DNA from: Planctomycetaceae bacterium
GTDB lineage: Bacteria; Planctomycetota; Planctomycetia; Pirellulales; Lacipirellulaceae
Length of the DNA stretch: 64,000 bases
Direction: 5' to 3'
NCBI GenBank assembly: GCA_002702655.1
Contig: PABB01000042.1
Span: 62,001-126,000, forward strand
This document shows positions 44,501 to 52,500 of the stretch, in pieces. The notes beneath the pieces are model-generated. The model searched no databases and was not told where the DNA came from. It worked only from the letters and a program-made list of their open reading frames with translations. Position 1 is the first letter of the stretch. Every line of letters begins with the position of its first letter. The translations under genes were made by a program, and so were the position numbers.

Positions 44501-44567
44501 GGGCTCCGCGCGGGGCGCCGCCTTCTTCGGGCGCAGGATCGGCGAGATGTTGCTCCGAAACGCTCAT
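38571..44567 (-). CDS. Giant hybrid sensor kinase: pseudokinase, AAA ATPase, TPR-like, GAF, histidine kinase, receivers
   Basis: A 1998-residue signalling protein without membrane helices. Order: a kinase-like domain (about 35-305), keeping Lys68 (CIVKAFP) but with HNNVDLGN in place of HRDxxxxN and no DFG, so probably catalytically dead; an ATPase (about 330-640) with Walker A GGGKS at 360-364; a long helical TPR-like region (about 800-1300); GAF (about 1340-1470); coiled coil; HisKA with SHEIRTPMNG, phospho-His 1491; HATPase (GNAIKF, DTGPGIPED, GTGLGLSI); a degenerate receiver (about 1740-1860, ending ILTKPILGEQL); and a full receiver with phospho-Asp 1914 (IVLMDLEMP). The start at 44567 lacks a clear ribosome site. 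Confidence 0.92.
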   Translation of the reverse strand: MSVSEQHLADPAPEEGGAPRGAPPSGEWPEFLAAFSGRFTATSEYFNCPSFVAFVAHDSETDAECIVKAFPTGGMPPGVRLRLDRDLPILKRLDNDCLPRLIEWAATPDWRFTVFLRSAMETLEDRVAQRPLSIDEMLQTADRVLQGLAALHDQRTLHNNVDLGNVALPAGNCQRAVLVGLGPARAALMAECTDADALRLSYFVSPEQAGSIEHDVGPWSDLYSLGATLFAALTGRPPFLGDDMGQVLYEHMTAPPPTLASRGVEAPRAVEEFLQHLLKKDPATRYQTAAAALADVRAIAASLRRGDDDPKVVIGATDLRCTIGEPAYVGRDRELRQFVEAIAETKSGRGGLVLVEAISGGGKSRFLTEVAQLARRQEAWVIRGDEVNEVGRRTLQLLDGLVAELLARADAQPAFAARMRTALEDHRHALAAILPRLQPLVESRAHRKEPEQFGEARALRAVAALLDALGVAGQPVVVLLDDCQWADEFSQKMLRHWTVGESTKPGSRYVSIVAAFRSEEVAADHPLRQLPAQRQVALPPLTDDELRQLAESMAGALPADVLDVVVKAADGSPFMASAVLRGLFECGTLRASRYGWQVDSEALRDCQSSEAVGALLTERVALLSPEAIELLSIGAVLGKEFDLDLAAHLASTSTSQLIESLDEARQKRLVWLRPDSTSCVFVHDKIRAAVLDYLSEDRTREVHRRAAELFSDVPDGAAEAAYHFDAAGNSTAALPYALTAAASARARYALEIAKQQYRIAQRGLASADQSTRFAVLEGIGDVELLQGRYDSAAQALHQAARLAEGSEAHAEVCGKLAELAMKRGDMEQAATEFEAALRVLGAYIPRSFTATVVLLAYESVAQLLHTVAPRLFLHRRRRAPDPRMSLKLRLFNGLAHSYWYARSRADMFWAHLACLNTAELYQPSEELAEAYASHGVGMSLYGLFGRAEDYCRRSLEIRSKLGNAWGQGQSLHYWGMVLYAASRFRSCIEKCRESVRLLERVGDYQQMHLARYQIAASHYHLGDFSAAIETAKRNRNSGLLTGDAQAAGINLEVWARADHDAIPIDAIREERSRERLDPQGVAQVELAYAVWLTKQQQNREAVSVLRQAIGSSYARGVRNPYTLPLLTWVVTALRSEAKRCSPYAPRRRRRVLREARRAARRAIRAAWVCKNDLPRALRESALIDSMRGRQRQARRKLLRSLVLARRQRARYEFALSLIAYGKIGQEAGWNDAEKRRRTGLRLQEQLELPLHEKNQSSGSPEETASLSLIDRFDTVLSSGRRIASALQEQSIYDQTRCAALRLLRGQRCIIWAVQTQGGADQWQQLTGDPAADAEQQLAARCLETFRRRGASPLDVAAELPDEVIAGSHLAAPVLVRGEIRGVLMVSHGELTGLFGDDELRLAAFVSTIAGAALENAAGFRELQELNLTLEERVAERTAAAESKARELAESYDELKRVADELKVKEEQLRVAKIAAEAASSAKSQFLATMSHEIRTPMNGILGMAELALRSSLTPQLQTYIETIKQSGQSLLMLLNDVLDLSKIEAGKMELEDIDFDLRQVVGDAVKLMSAAAANKGLELFCDVAARTPPTVLGDPSRLRQIIVNLVGNAIKFTDEGEVKTSVQLVPKLRGAVLRFAVTDTGPGIPEDKQQHVFGAFQQSDGSTTRKYGGTGLGLSISSELVELMGGTIWLESEVGVGSSFLFEIPLRTPDGQLSMKPADESLADAAAVAFSANASGLALYAGALESAGANVAACDACDELATISGEHGDSQTRLAVIDLACDETLRRQTIATWQPLADAHGWKTIWLAPIDWLSDEAAELAGTILTKPILGEQLAAAARRLLCSIEDETAGDAAEASKQAARKLRILLVDDSPINQQVGAGLLATLGHEVVTADDGAQAVDAVRRQPFDIVLMDLEMPVMDGFEATRTMRADKDPVIAQLPIVAMTAHAVGAVQHKCADAGMCACLTKPFKPEELFAKLDELTAQAAAAADASTAEVG

Positions 44568-45070
44568 GGCGGCGGGTGCCAGCGGAAGTTCGTTAGGGTC
44601 GGCGCGTACAGCGACAAAAGATACGTTCTGCCAGTCGCACCGCCGGTCGGGTCGCTGAAGATTCGCGCAGCTCGCGATAGTTCGTAAGCCCCAATGATGG
44701 TTCTGTCGTCTGGTCCGGTAGTGGGGGATGGTCCGATTCGGCAATGTGCGTGGGAGTCCAACGAATGCGCCATGCCGCACGCTTAGAGCCAACGCACCGG
44801 TATTTCTTGTCGTGATGTCGACTCGATTTTTGTTGCGGCAATCCGATGGTCCATTTACCCTGAAATCGATTGAGTTGCGCTTGGCGATTTCGTATAAGGC
44901 GGTTGGCTCTTAAAGCGAGCGATCGCACGGAGTCGTTTGAGCCGAGCCCGTGGGGATTGGTTTTCCTTCCCCGCCGCGACGGAGACTCCGCAGTCGATTA
45001 CAGCGAGCCGACTGCCAGTTGCCGTCAGTTCGAATTGTTTTGCCTGGTCTTGTCAGTAAGGTACGCCGCC
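44568..45070. other. Divergent regulatory region of the signalling locus
   Basis: 503 bp between the hybrid kinase and the methyltransferase gene, less GC-rich than its surroundings around 44700-44900. One sigma70-like promoter for the rightward gene can be proposed: TTGAGT (44870-44875), a 17-nt spacer and TATAAG (44893-44898), leaving a leader of about 170 nt. No gene or known repeat was seen. Confidence 0.45.
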
Positions 45071-46165
45071 ATGTCGATTGTCATCCCCGCCAGCCTGATC
45101 GAAGAGTTCTTCGCCAACGACGTCGCCGCGTTCACTGCCGGCCTGGCGCGCCTGGAAGAAGCGATCCCCGGCGACGCCCAGCCCGATTACGACGAAACCT
45201 ACGACGAGTTGCTGGGCCTGCTGGAAAAGAACCGCGAGGCCTGCAAGCGCCTGGAGCAAGCGATCGGCGCCGACGACGTGCAGTTGCGGGAGACTCAGCA
45301 GCGGTACCAAGATGCGATCGCTCCCTGGTTCGAGCAGAGCTGGATGATGAACCACGCCCGCACCAAGCCGCAGGGGTACGCCGGCGACTTCCAGATGCTC
45401 ACGACAATCTACGGGCGGCAGCCGCGTTCGACCGGTTTGGGCGGTTACCTCGATTTGTTCTTCCTGAACACCGAGTTGGGTCGGGCCGTCCCCGCGCGAA
45501 AGGACGCTCTGCAGGAGTTTCTCGCCAGCGAGTTCGCCGATCGTGACGGCGAGATTGACGTGGTCGACGTGGCCTGCGGCCCGTGCCGCGAGTTTGCCGA
45601 AGGCGTTGCGGTTCCGGACGGGCGCCGGGTGAAGGTGGTCTTTGTCGACTACGACGAGGACTCGTTGGCGTTCGCCGAGGAGGTTTTGCCCGCGTCAACC
45701 GAATCGCTTGCGTTCGAGTTCGTCCGCTTCAATGCCCTGCGGATGCAGGCGCCCAAACGGTTCATCGAAGCGCACGGGCAGTTCGACATCGTCTACAGCG
45801 TGGGGCTGTGCGATTATTTGAACGATCGGCAACTGATCTCCATGCTGCGCGGCTGGCGGGGCTTGCTCCGCGAAGGCGGCGTGTTGTATGTCGCGTTCAA
45901 AGACATGTATCGCTACGACAAGACCGACTATCAGTGGTTGGTCGACTGGTTCTTCCTGGAGCGCGACGAGGAAGACTGCCGGCGACTGTTCATCGATGCC
46001 GGCTACGCCCCGGACGAGATCTCAATGCAACGCGACGAGACCGGCATCATCATGAACTTCTCGGCCCGCGCTGTCGCCGCCGAGCGCATCGATGCCGCCC
46101 ACGACGGCGTGCCAAGACCGGCCTCCGCGAAAGTCGACGCTACCCGGACTAATCTGCCGCGATAG
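45071..46165 (+). CDS. Class I methyltransferase resembling fatty-acid-methyl-ester autoinducer synthases
   Basis: A 364-residue protein. The N-terminal helical half (about 1-120) ends in MMNHARTKPQGYAGDF, followed by GGYLDLFFLNTELGRAVPAR. Those blocks are typical of proteins annotated as 3-hydroxypalmitate methyl ester (PhcB-like) synthases. The SAM domain has motif I VVDVACGPCRE (about 163-173), motif II VVFVDYDEDSLAFA and the core FDIVYSVGLCDYLNDRQL. It would use SAM and a fatty acid or acyl donor; the substrate is inferred. AAGG lies 9 nt before the ATG. Its 3' end overlaps the convergent response-regulator gene by 17 bp. Confidence 0.75.
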   Translation: MSIVIPASLIEEFFANDVAAFTAGLARLEEAIPGDAQPDYDETYDELLGLLEKNREACKRLEQAIGADDVQLRETQQRYQDAIAPWFEQSWMMNHARTKPQGYAGDFQMLTTIYGRQPRSTGLGGYLDLFFLNTELGRAVPARKDALQEFLASEFADRDGEIDVVDVACGPCREFAEGVAVPDGRRVKVVFVDYDEDSLAFAEEVLPASTESLAFEFVRFNALRMQAPKRFIEAHGQFDIVYSVGLCDYLNDRQLISMLRGWRGLLREGGVLYVAFKDMYRYDKTDYQWLVDWFFLERDEEDCRRLFIDAGYAPDEISMQRDETGIIMNFSARAVAAERIDAAHDGVPRPASAKVDATRTNLPR

Positions 46166-47213
46166 CGGCGGGCGTCTGCGTATCGGGCGATTGCGCTTCG
46201 TCCACCGGCTCAGGAGCGTCTTGGAGCGATTCTCGGATGCGGATGAAATCGTCCTCGCATTCGAGAAATGCGTCGATGACCGTGGGATCGAACTGACTCC
46301 CCGAGCCGGAGACGACGATCTCGCGCGCCTCTGAGTGCGGCATCGCTTCCTTGTAGACGCGTTTGGTGGTCAGCGCGTCGTAGACGTCAGCCACGGCCAT
46401 GATCCGCCCGCACAGGGGGATCTCTTCGCCAGCGAGTCCGCAGGGATAGCCCGTGCCGTCCCAGCGTTCGTGGTGAGTCCACGCGATGTCACGCGCGACT
46501 CGTAGGTAGGCGGCGTTGGGATGCGCCCGCAGGGCCGCGTCGAGCGTCTTGCCGCCGATCACGGTGTGCGCTTTCATGCACTCGAACTCGTCCTTGGTCA
46601 GCCGCCCCGGTTTCAGCAGCACGTCGTCGGGGATGCCCACCTTGCCGATGTCGTGCAGCGGGCTGGTGAGGTACATCATCCGGATGAAGTCGGGGTCGAT
46701 CTCCTCGCGATACTTCTCGTGGGACGACAACTGCTCGCCGAGGGTGCGGACGTACTCGCGAACGCGCTCCAGGTGCGAGCCGGTGTCGGGGTCGCGCGAC
46801 TCGGCCAACTTGGCGAGCGTGAAGATCACCACGTCGCGGCTTTCCATCGACACGATTCGCTCGCCGACGTACATCCGGACTCGCAGCTCCGCCGCGTCGA
46901 ACGGCTTCGTGACGAAGTCGTCCGCACCGGCCCGCAGGCCTTCGACCAAGTTCTCCGATCCGCTGCGCGAAGTGAGCAGAATCACGTAGACGTACGAGCC
47001 GGTGTCGCGACTGCGAATCCGCCGACACAGCTCCAAGCCGTCCATGTGGGGCATTTCCCAGTCGGAAACGACGATCCGGCAATCGCACTCGCGGAGCTTC
47101 TCCCACGCGTCTTGGCCGTCGGTGGCCACGACGACCGAGTAGCCCAAGTTGGAGAGCACGCCCTCGAGCATCATTGCTGAGGTGGCGTCATCGTCGACGA
47201 CAAGGACTTGCAT
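46149..47213 (-). CDS. Response regulator with HD-GYP cyclic di-GMP phosphodiesterase domain
   Basis: A 354-residue cytoplasmic protein. The receiver domain (1-120) has acidic pocket D7-D9, phospho-acceptor D51 (VVSDWEMP) and the conserved lysine in FVTKPFD. The HD-GYP domain (about 145-330) holds HDIGKVGIP, KAHTVIGG, HHERWDGTGYP and ADVYDALTTKRVYKEA, all metal ligands present, so hydrolysis of c-di-GMP is expected. The C-terminal tail is acidic. It is transcribed after the Hpt gene (62 nt gap) and would receive phosphate from it, closing a relay with the hybrid kinase nearby. Confidence 0.95.
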   Translation of the reverse strand: MQVLVVDDDATSAMMLEGVLSNLGYSVVVATDGQDAWEKLRECDCRIVVSDWEMPHMDGLELCRRIRSRDTGSYVYVILLTSRSGSENLVEGLRAGADDFVTKPFDAAELRVRMYVGERIVSMESRDVVIFTLAKLAESRDPDTGSHLERVREYVRTLGEQLSSHEKYREEIDPDFIRMMYLTSPLHDIGKVGIPDDVLLKPGRLTKDEFECMKAHTVIGGKTLDAALRAHPNAAYLRVARDIAWTHHERWDGTGYPCGLAGEEIPLCGRIMAVADVYDALTTKRVYKEAMPHSEAREIVVSGSGSQFDPTVIDAFLECEDDFIRIRESLQDAPEPVDEAQSPDTQTPAAIAAD

Positions 47214-47275
47214 GGCTTTGTTCCTGCGGCGTGGAGTTGAGGCGGCGTGCGGCGCGGCCGCGTCGTTGACGATGG

Positions 47276-47620
47276 CTACGATACGGTGGCCAAAATTCGA
47301 TCCCACTCTTCCCGCAACCGACAGGCCGTCGGGAGTTCTTCGCTGCCGTCGCTTGTGCGAGCTGCGCATTCCACGGCGGCGATCTCCGCAGCCAGGGCGT
47401 TCGCTGCCACGCTGGAAGCCGAGCCCTTCATCCGGTGGGCAATCGCTGCCACGTCCGGGCCCACGCCCGATTGCAGCGCCTCCTCCAATGCCGTCAAGTC
47501 GTCAGGAAAGTGGTCGACAAAGGCGGTGACGACGCGCTGCATCAGATCGAGGTTGCCCATGCAACGGTCGATGAGCACGTCCATTTCGATTGGCGGTGCG
47601 GCGGCGTTGTTGCTCGACAT
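47276..47620 (-). CDS. Histidine phosphotransfer (Hpt) protein
   Basis: A 114-residue single Hpt domain. The motif AHRMKGSASSV places the phospho-histidine at H62, and the four-helix pattern surrounds it (VLIDRCMGNLDLMQRVVTAF before, ANALAAEIAAVE after). It would pass phosphate between the receiver of the hybrid kinase at 38.6 kb and the HD-GYP regulator just downstream. The pairing is inferred from position. Confidence 0.92.
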   Translation of the reverse strand: MSSNNAAAPPIEMDVLIDRCMGNLDLMQRVVTAFVDHFPDDLTALEEALQSGVGPDVAAIAHRMKGSASSVAANALAAEIAAVECAARTSDGSEELPTACRLREEWDRILATVS

Positions 47621-47969
47621 GGGACTATCAGGAGTTGTGGTGTGATGGCACTATGCGGTGAAAATGCGCCTGGCAAGGTGCGTGCGCGGCAGTGCGAACC
47701 GATCGGTGTGCGGGCCGTCGTGATCGGAATACTCACTGCATCTGTCGTGGAAAAACTTAGGTCACGCGGAACAGGAGTCAAACATGGGGAAAACCGCAGG
47801 TGCCATCTGTAGCGGTCCTGCGGATCGCCTCTAGCCCCGCGAAGGGGGGGCCGTGTGGCATGTGCCGGTTGCTCGCAATGGTCGCGACCCCAGCCGACGG
47901 CTCCGCGCGCAACCCGGCCGTCGGCCCAGATTGGAGTTCCCCGCGGCGACGTCACGCCGTTGGCTGCGG
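47621..47969. other. Non-coding stretch between hpt and the glycosyltransferase
   Basis: 349 bp without a credible open frame. The likely promoter of the hpt/response-regulator pair lies here on the reverse strand, but no hexamers could be assigned. No repeat family member was recognised. Confidence 0.4.
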
Positions 47970-49055
47970 TTACCCTGCTGAGAAGAGTTGCAGCGTGCGT
48001 TGGGCCATCGTGTCCGCTGTGAACGCGGCCCAGGCACGCTCGCGGCCGGCGGCGGCGCGTCGCTGGCGCTCTGCAGGATCGGCGAGCGCCGAGCAGAGAC
48101 AGGCAGCGAGCGAATCGGCGTCGCGCGGCGCCGCGAGCCAGCCTGACTCGACGCCATCGTCGTCGCGCAGCATCTCGGGAATGCCGCCGGCGTCGGCGCC
48201 CACGACCGCCCGTTCTGCGAACATGGCGTCCAACACGCTGGTCCCCAGCCCCTCTTCCGGCGACGCGAGTACGAACAGGTCGCAGGCCTGCACCAGATCG
48301 GGGACATCGTTACGGTAGCCGAGCAACCGGACCGTGTCGCCCAGCCGCAACGCCTCGACCTGTTGTGCGAGCCCCGTGCGCAGGGGGCCGTCGCCCGCCA
48401 GGGCCAAGACGGCGGCGGGGTGGTGGCGGCGGACTGTCGACCAGGCGTCGATCAAATAGCGGTGGCCTTTGTATGCGGCGAGCTGCGCGACGCACAACAC
48501 GAGCGGCTGCTGCGCGGCAAGTTCCAACGCCGCGCGACCGCGTTCCCGATCGCCGCTTTCCATGCGCGTTGGGTCGACTCCGTCGTGGACCACCGCCAGC
48601 AGCGACTCCGGCAGCCCGCTTTCGCGGCAGATCTGGGCGATCGCGCGCGAGACGCACACGACGCGATCGCACCGCCGGTACTTGCTGGTCGAGCGGATCG
48701 GAAACAGCGTCCGGCGGGCGGCGATTCGCAGCGGGCCGCCCTGCCCCGCTCGCGGCAGGCCCCAGCAGGCCAAGTTCATCAGCGACAGCCCATGCGGATC
48801 GTTCGCGTGAACGACCTGGGGCCGAAACCAGCGGAGGATTCGCCGCACGCGCCACGCCGCCCGGGGACCGCGGACGTTGCCCGCCAACTCGTCCACCGCC
48901 ACGCCCGCTTCGCACATGCGGCGGGCGAATTGGCCGCCGGCACGGGCCGCCACCCTGCATTCATGCCCCGCGGCTTGGGCCGCCTCGACGAGCAACCGCA
49001 ACTGTTCCTCTCCGCCGTGCCAGCCGCGTTCGGTCGAGAGCAGCAGGATCTTCAC
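47970..49055 (-). CDS. Glycosyltransferase family 4 protein
   Basis: A 361-residue GT-B enzyme. The N-terminal acceptor domain has the glycine loop GWHGGEEQLRLLVEAA. The C-terminal nucleotide-sugar domain shows LCVAQLAAYKGHRYLIDAW, ALAGDGPLRTGLAQQ, VRLLGYRNDVPDLVQACDLF and the E-x7-E-like SPEEGLGTSVLDAMFAE. It probably transfers a sugar in polysaccharide or glycolipid synthesis at the cytoplasmic membrane. The start is GTG at 49055 (MKILLLSTERG). No other glycan genes are adjacent, so the product is unknown. Confidence 0.92.
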   Translation of the reverse strand: MKILLLSTERGWHGGEEQLRLLVEAAQAAGHECRVAARAGGQFARRMCEAGVAVDELAGNVRGPRAAWRVRRILRWFRPQVVHANDPHGLSLMNLACWGLPRAGQGGPLRIAARRTLFPIRSTSKYRRCDRVVCVSRAIAQICRESGLPESLLAVVHDGVDPTRMESGDRERGRAALELAAQQPLVLCVAQLAAYKGHRYLIDAWSTVRRHHPAAVLALAGDGPLRTGLAQQVEALRLGDTVRLLGYRNDVPDLVQACDLFVLASPEEGLGTSVLDAMFAERAVVGADAGGIPEMLRDDDGVESGWLAAPRDADSLAACLCSALADPAERQRRAAAGRERAWAAFTADTMAQRTLQLFSAG

Positions 49056-49160
49056 GGCCAGACGTCAGGGAGTTTTGGACAAGCGGGCGGCGGGGTTTCG
49101 CCGGAGGCCGGGACGGAGAACGGCCGCCAGCGAGCAACTCGGCATGATACAATCGGGCCT

Positions 49161-49532
49161 ATGCTTGAGGCCGAATATACCGTCTCCCGCCCGCGCCGGC
49201 TGCGGCTACGCACCTGGCTGGGGCTGATTCTCGTGATGCTGGTCGTGTGGTCCGTGGCCAGCTACTGGAGCGACTACCGCGAGCAATCCGCCCGCCGGGC
49301 CCGAGAAAATATGGCCCCCGTTGCCGGCGATTACTGCACGATCGTCTTCGCCAGCCAAGCGGTCGGGCTAGAGCGATCCGGCACGCGGGCGGCAGAAATC
49401 AACGGCACGTCGAATTCAATTTCGGGGACTTTTGTGAAGATGAACGATCAGTGGATCGTCATTTCCACCGCCGAATCGCAACGCTGGATCGCCCGTGACA
49501 AGGTGCTCTTCCTGGAATTGAAAGACCTGTAG
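49161..49532 (+). CDS. Small single-pass membrane protein, unknown function
   Basis: A 123-residue protein with a basic N-terminus (RPRRLRLRTW), one membrane helix (about 18-36, LGLILVMLVVWSVASYW) and a soluble domain of about 80 residues, probably extracytoplasmic (GDYCTIVFASQAVGLERSG, WIVISTAESQRWIARDKV). No family is recognised. A TACAAT box at 49148-49153 ends 7 nt before the ATG, pointing to a leaderless transcript. mfd follows 61 nt downstream in the same direction. Confidence 0.7.
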   Translation: MLEAEYTVSRPRRLRLRTWLGLILVMLVVWSVASYWSDYREQSARRARENMAPVAGDYCTIVFASQAVGLERSGTRAAEINGTSNSISGTFVKMNDQWIVISTAESQRWIARDKVLFLELKDL

Positions 49533-49593
49533 CGGCGGCCTGCCTTCCGCTCCCGGCGTTTTCCTGCGGGCCGCGACCGCGTAGAATCGGGGC

Positions 49594-52500
49594 GTGGCGA
49601 CGGACACTGCCCCGCCGGCCGCTCGCGGCGAATCCCTGCTGCGGGCCCTGCCCGGTCAACTTGAACATCACGCCGGCTTCTCGGCAGTGCTTTCCGAACT
49701 GGCTGCGGGCCACGGGGGGACGCTGGGAGGAGTCTGGGGATCTTCGCGCGCCCTGGTCGCCGCCGCTCTGGCGGCCCGCTGCAACGGCGCCGTGGTGGTC
49801 GTCATACCTCACGCCCGCGATATCGATGCGGTGAGCGACGACTTGGCGTTGTTCACCGACCGCCCTGCCCTGCCGCTGCCGGCGTGGGAAAGCGATGTCG
49901 GCGAGCGCGTGCTGCACGACGAGATCTTCGGCCAGCGGCTTCGCGCACTCAAGCGATTGGCGGCCCCGCCGGCGGGTGACGTTGCGCCGATCGTGGTCAC
50001 GTCCATTCAAAGCGTGCTGCAACCGGTGCCGAGTCGCGAGACGCTCGCCGGCGCCACGCGGACGCTGACAGTCGGCGATCTGCTGGACGTGTCGCAGTTC
50101 ACGCAGTGGCTGGCCGAGCGCGGCTGCACGGGGACGACAGCGGTCGAGTTGCCCGGCGAGTTTGCTCTGCGCGGCGGAATCTTGGACGTCTACCCGCCGG
50201 ATGCCGAACACCCGCTGCGGATCGAGCTGTTCGGCGACGAGGTGGAGTCGATTCGCTCGTTCGACGTGGCCACGCAGCGCAGCCTGGCGTCGCACGACGC
50301 GGTGGGCGTCACCGTGCTGCAACCCTCGGCTGCGAATCGCACGCACCTGATCGAGTATCTGCCGCCCGGCAGCTGGGTGATGCTGGTCGAGCCGGCCGAG
50401 TTGGAGGAGGAAGGTCGTTACTATCACCAGCGGCTGGAGCGGCCGGAAGACGCGTTCGCGACCTCCACGGCGCTGAAGGAGCTGTACAAGTTCCCCTCGG
50501 TGGCTGCTGCCGGCGTGCCGGCGGGATCTTACGAGACCACCGCCCACCTGCAGTTCGAGTCGATCGAGCAATTCAGCGGCGACATCACCCGCGTGAAGAA
50601 GGAACTCGATGCCGCGGCCACAGGGCAGGACGTGGTGTTGGTCTGCGACAACGACGCCGAGATCGAGCGACTTGCCGAGGTGTTCGCGGAAACGCAATTG
50701 GCGACCGACGGCCGGCTGTCGTTCGCCGCCGGGCGGCTGGCCGCCGGTTTCCGCGTGATTCCCCCCTGCCTTGAAGGGAGGGGCCAGGGGAGGGATGCAA
50801 ACGACGCCGGCAACAACAAATTGGACGCTTCACCGTCCCGCCCCCAACCCCTCACTTCGAGGAAGGGGGGCCATGCCCGCGGCGTCATCCTGATCAGCGC
50901 CGCCGAGTTGTTCCACCGCCAGGAAATCGTGCGCCGCACCGTGCGCGAGACCGGTCGCGCGATCGATAGCTTTCTGCAATTGCGCGAAGGCGACCTGATC
51001 GTCCATCTCGCCCACGGCGTCGGCCGTTACCGCGGCATCAAGCTCATCGAGAAAGACGCGGGGGCCGAAGAGCATCTCGATCTGGAATACGACGGCGGTA
51101 CGCGGGTCTACGTGCCGGCCAGCAAAATCGAGCTGGTGCAGAAGTATGTCGGCGGTCGCGCCGCCAAGCCGCGATTGGCGAAGATCGGCGGCACGTCGTG
51201 GCTGCGGCAGAAAAAGGCGGCCGAGCAGGCCGTCACCGATCTGGCCTCCGACATGATCCAGTTGCAGGCGTCGCGCGCCGCCCGGCCGGGGATCGCGTTT
51301 CCGGGCGACAGCCATTGGCAGCGCGAGTTCGACGCCGCGTTCCCCTACCAGGAAACGCCGGACCAGCTGTCGGCGATCGTCGACATCAAGTCCGACATGC
51401 AGCAGACCAAGCCGATGGATCGCTTGCTGTGCGGCGACGTCGGTTTCGGCAAGACCGAAATGGCGATGCGGGCCGCGTTCAAGGCAATCGACGCGGGCTA
51501 CCAGGTCGCCGTGCTCGCGCCGACCACCGTGCTGGCCGAGCAGCATCGCCGCACGTTCGCCCAGCGGATGGTTGAGTACCCGTTCGAGATCGCGGCCTTG
51601 TCCCGGTTCTGCACGGCCAAACAGCAGCGGGAAGTCGTCCGCCGGCTGGCCGACGGCTCGCTCGATCTGGTCATCGGCACGCATCGGCTGGCGTCGCCTG
51701 ACGTGCAGTTTCAGAACCTGGGGCTCGTGATCATCGACGAGGAGCAGCGGTTTGGCGTGGCCGTGAAGGAGCGGCTCAAAGCGCTGCGGGCCGCGGTCGA
51801 CGTGCTCACGATGACCGCCACGCCGATTCCCCGCACGTTGCACCTGTCGCTGCTGGGCGTGCGGAGCATCTCGAACCTGGAAACGGCCCCCAAAGATCGC
51901 CTGGCCGTCGAAACGCGCGTGGCCCGGTTCGACGACGCCCTGCTGCGGCATGCGATTCTCCGCGAGTTGAACCGCGACGGCCAGGTCTACTTCGTCCACA
52001 ACCGCGTGCATGACATCCAGGCGGTCGCGCATCGACTCTCGCAAATCGTGCCCGAGGCCACGATCGGCATCGGGCACGGGCAGATGAAAGAGAGCGAGCT
52101 GGAAGAAGTCATGCTGGGCTTCGTCCGCCGCGAGTTCGACATCTTGTTGGCGACGACCATCGTGGAAAGCGGGCTCGACATTCCCAACGCCAACACCATC
52201 TTCATCGACGACGCCGACCGCTACGGCCTGGCCGACCTGCACCAGCTACGGGGGCGCGTCGGGCGGTCGCACCATCGGGCGTACTGCTATCTGCTGATCG
52301 ACGAGAAGCGTCATCTGTCGCCCGAGGCGGCGCGCCGGCTGCGGGCGATCGAGGAGTTCAGCCAAATGGGCGCCGGTTTCGCGCTGGCCATGCGCGATCT
52401 GGAGCTGCGCGGCGCCGGCAACATTCTCGGCGCGCAGCAGAGCGGCCATATCGCCACGGTCGGCTACGAGCTGTACTGCTCGCTGCTGGAACAGGCGGTG

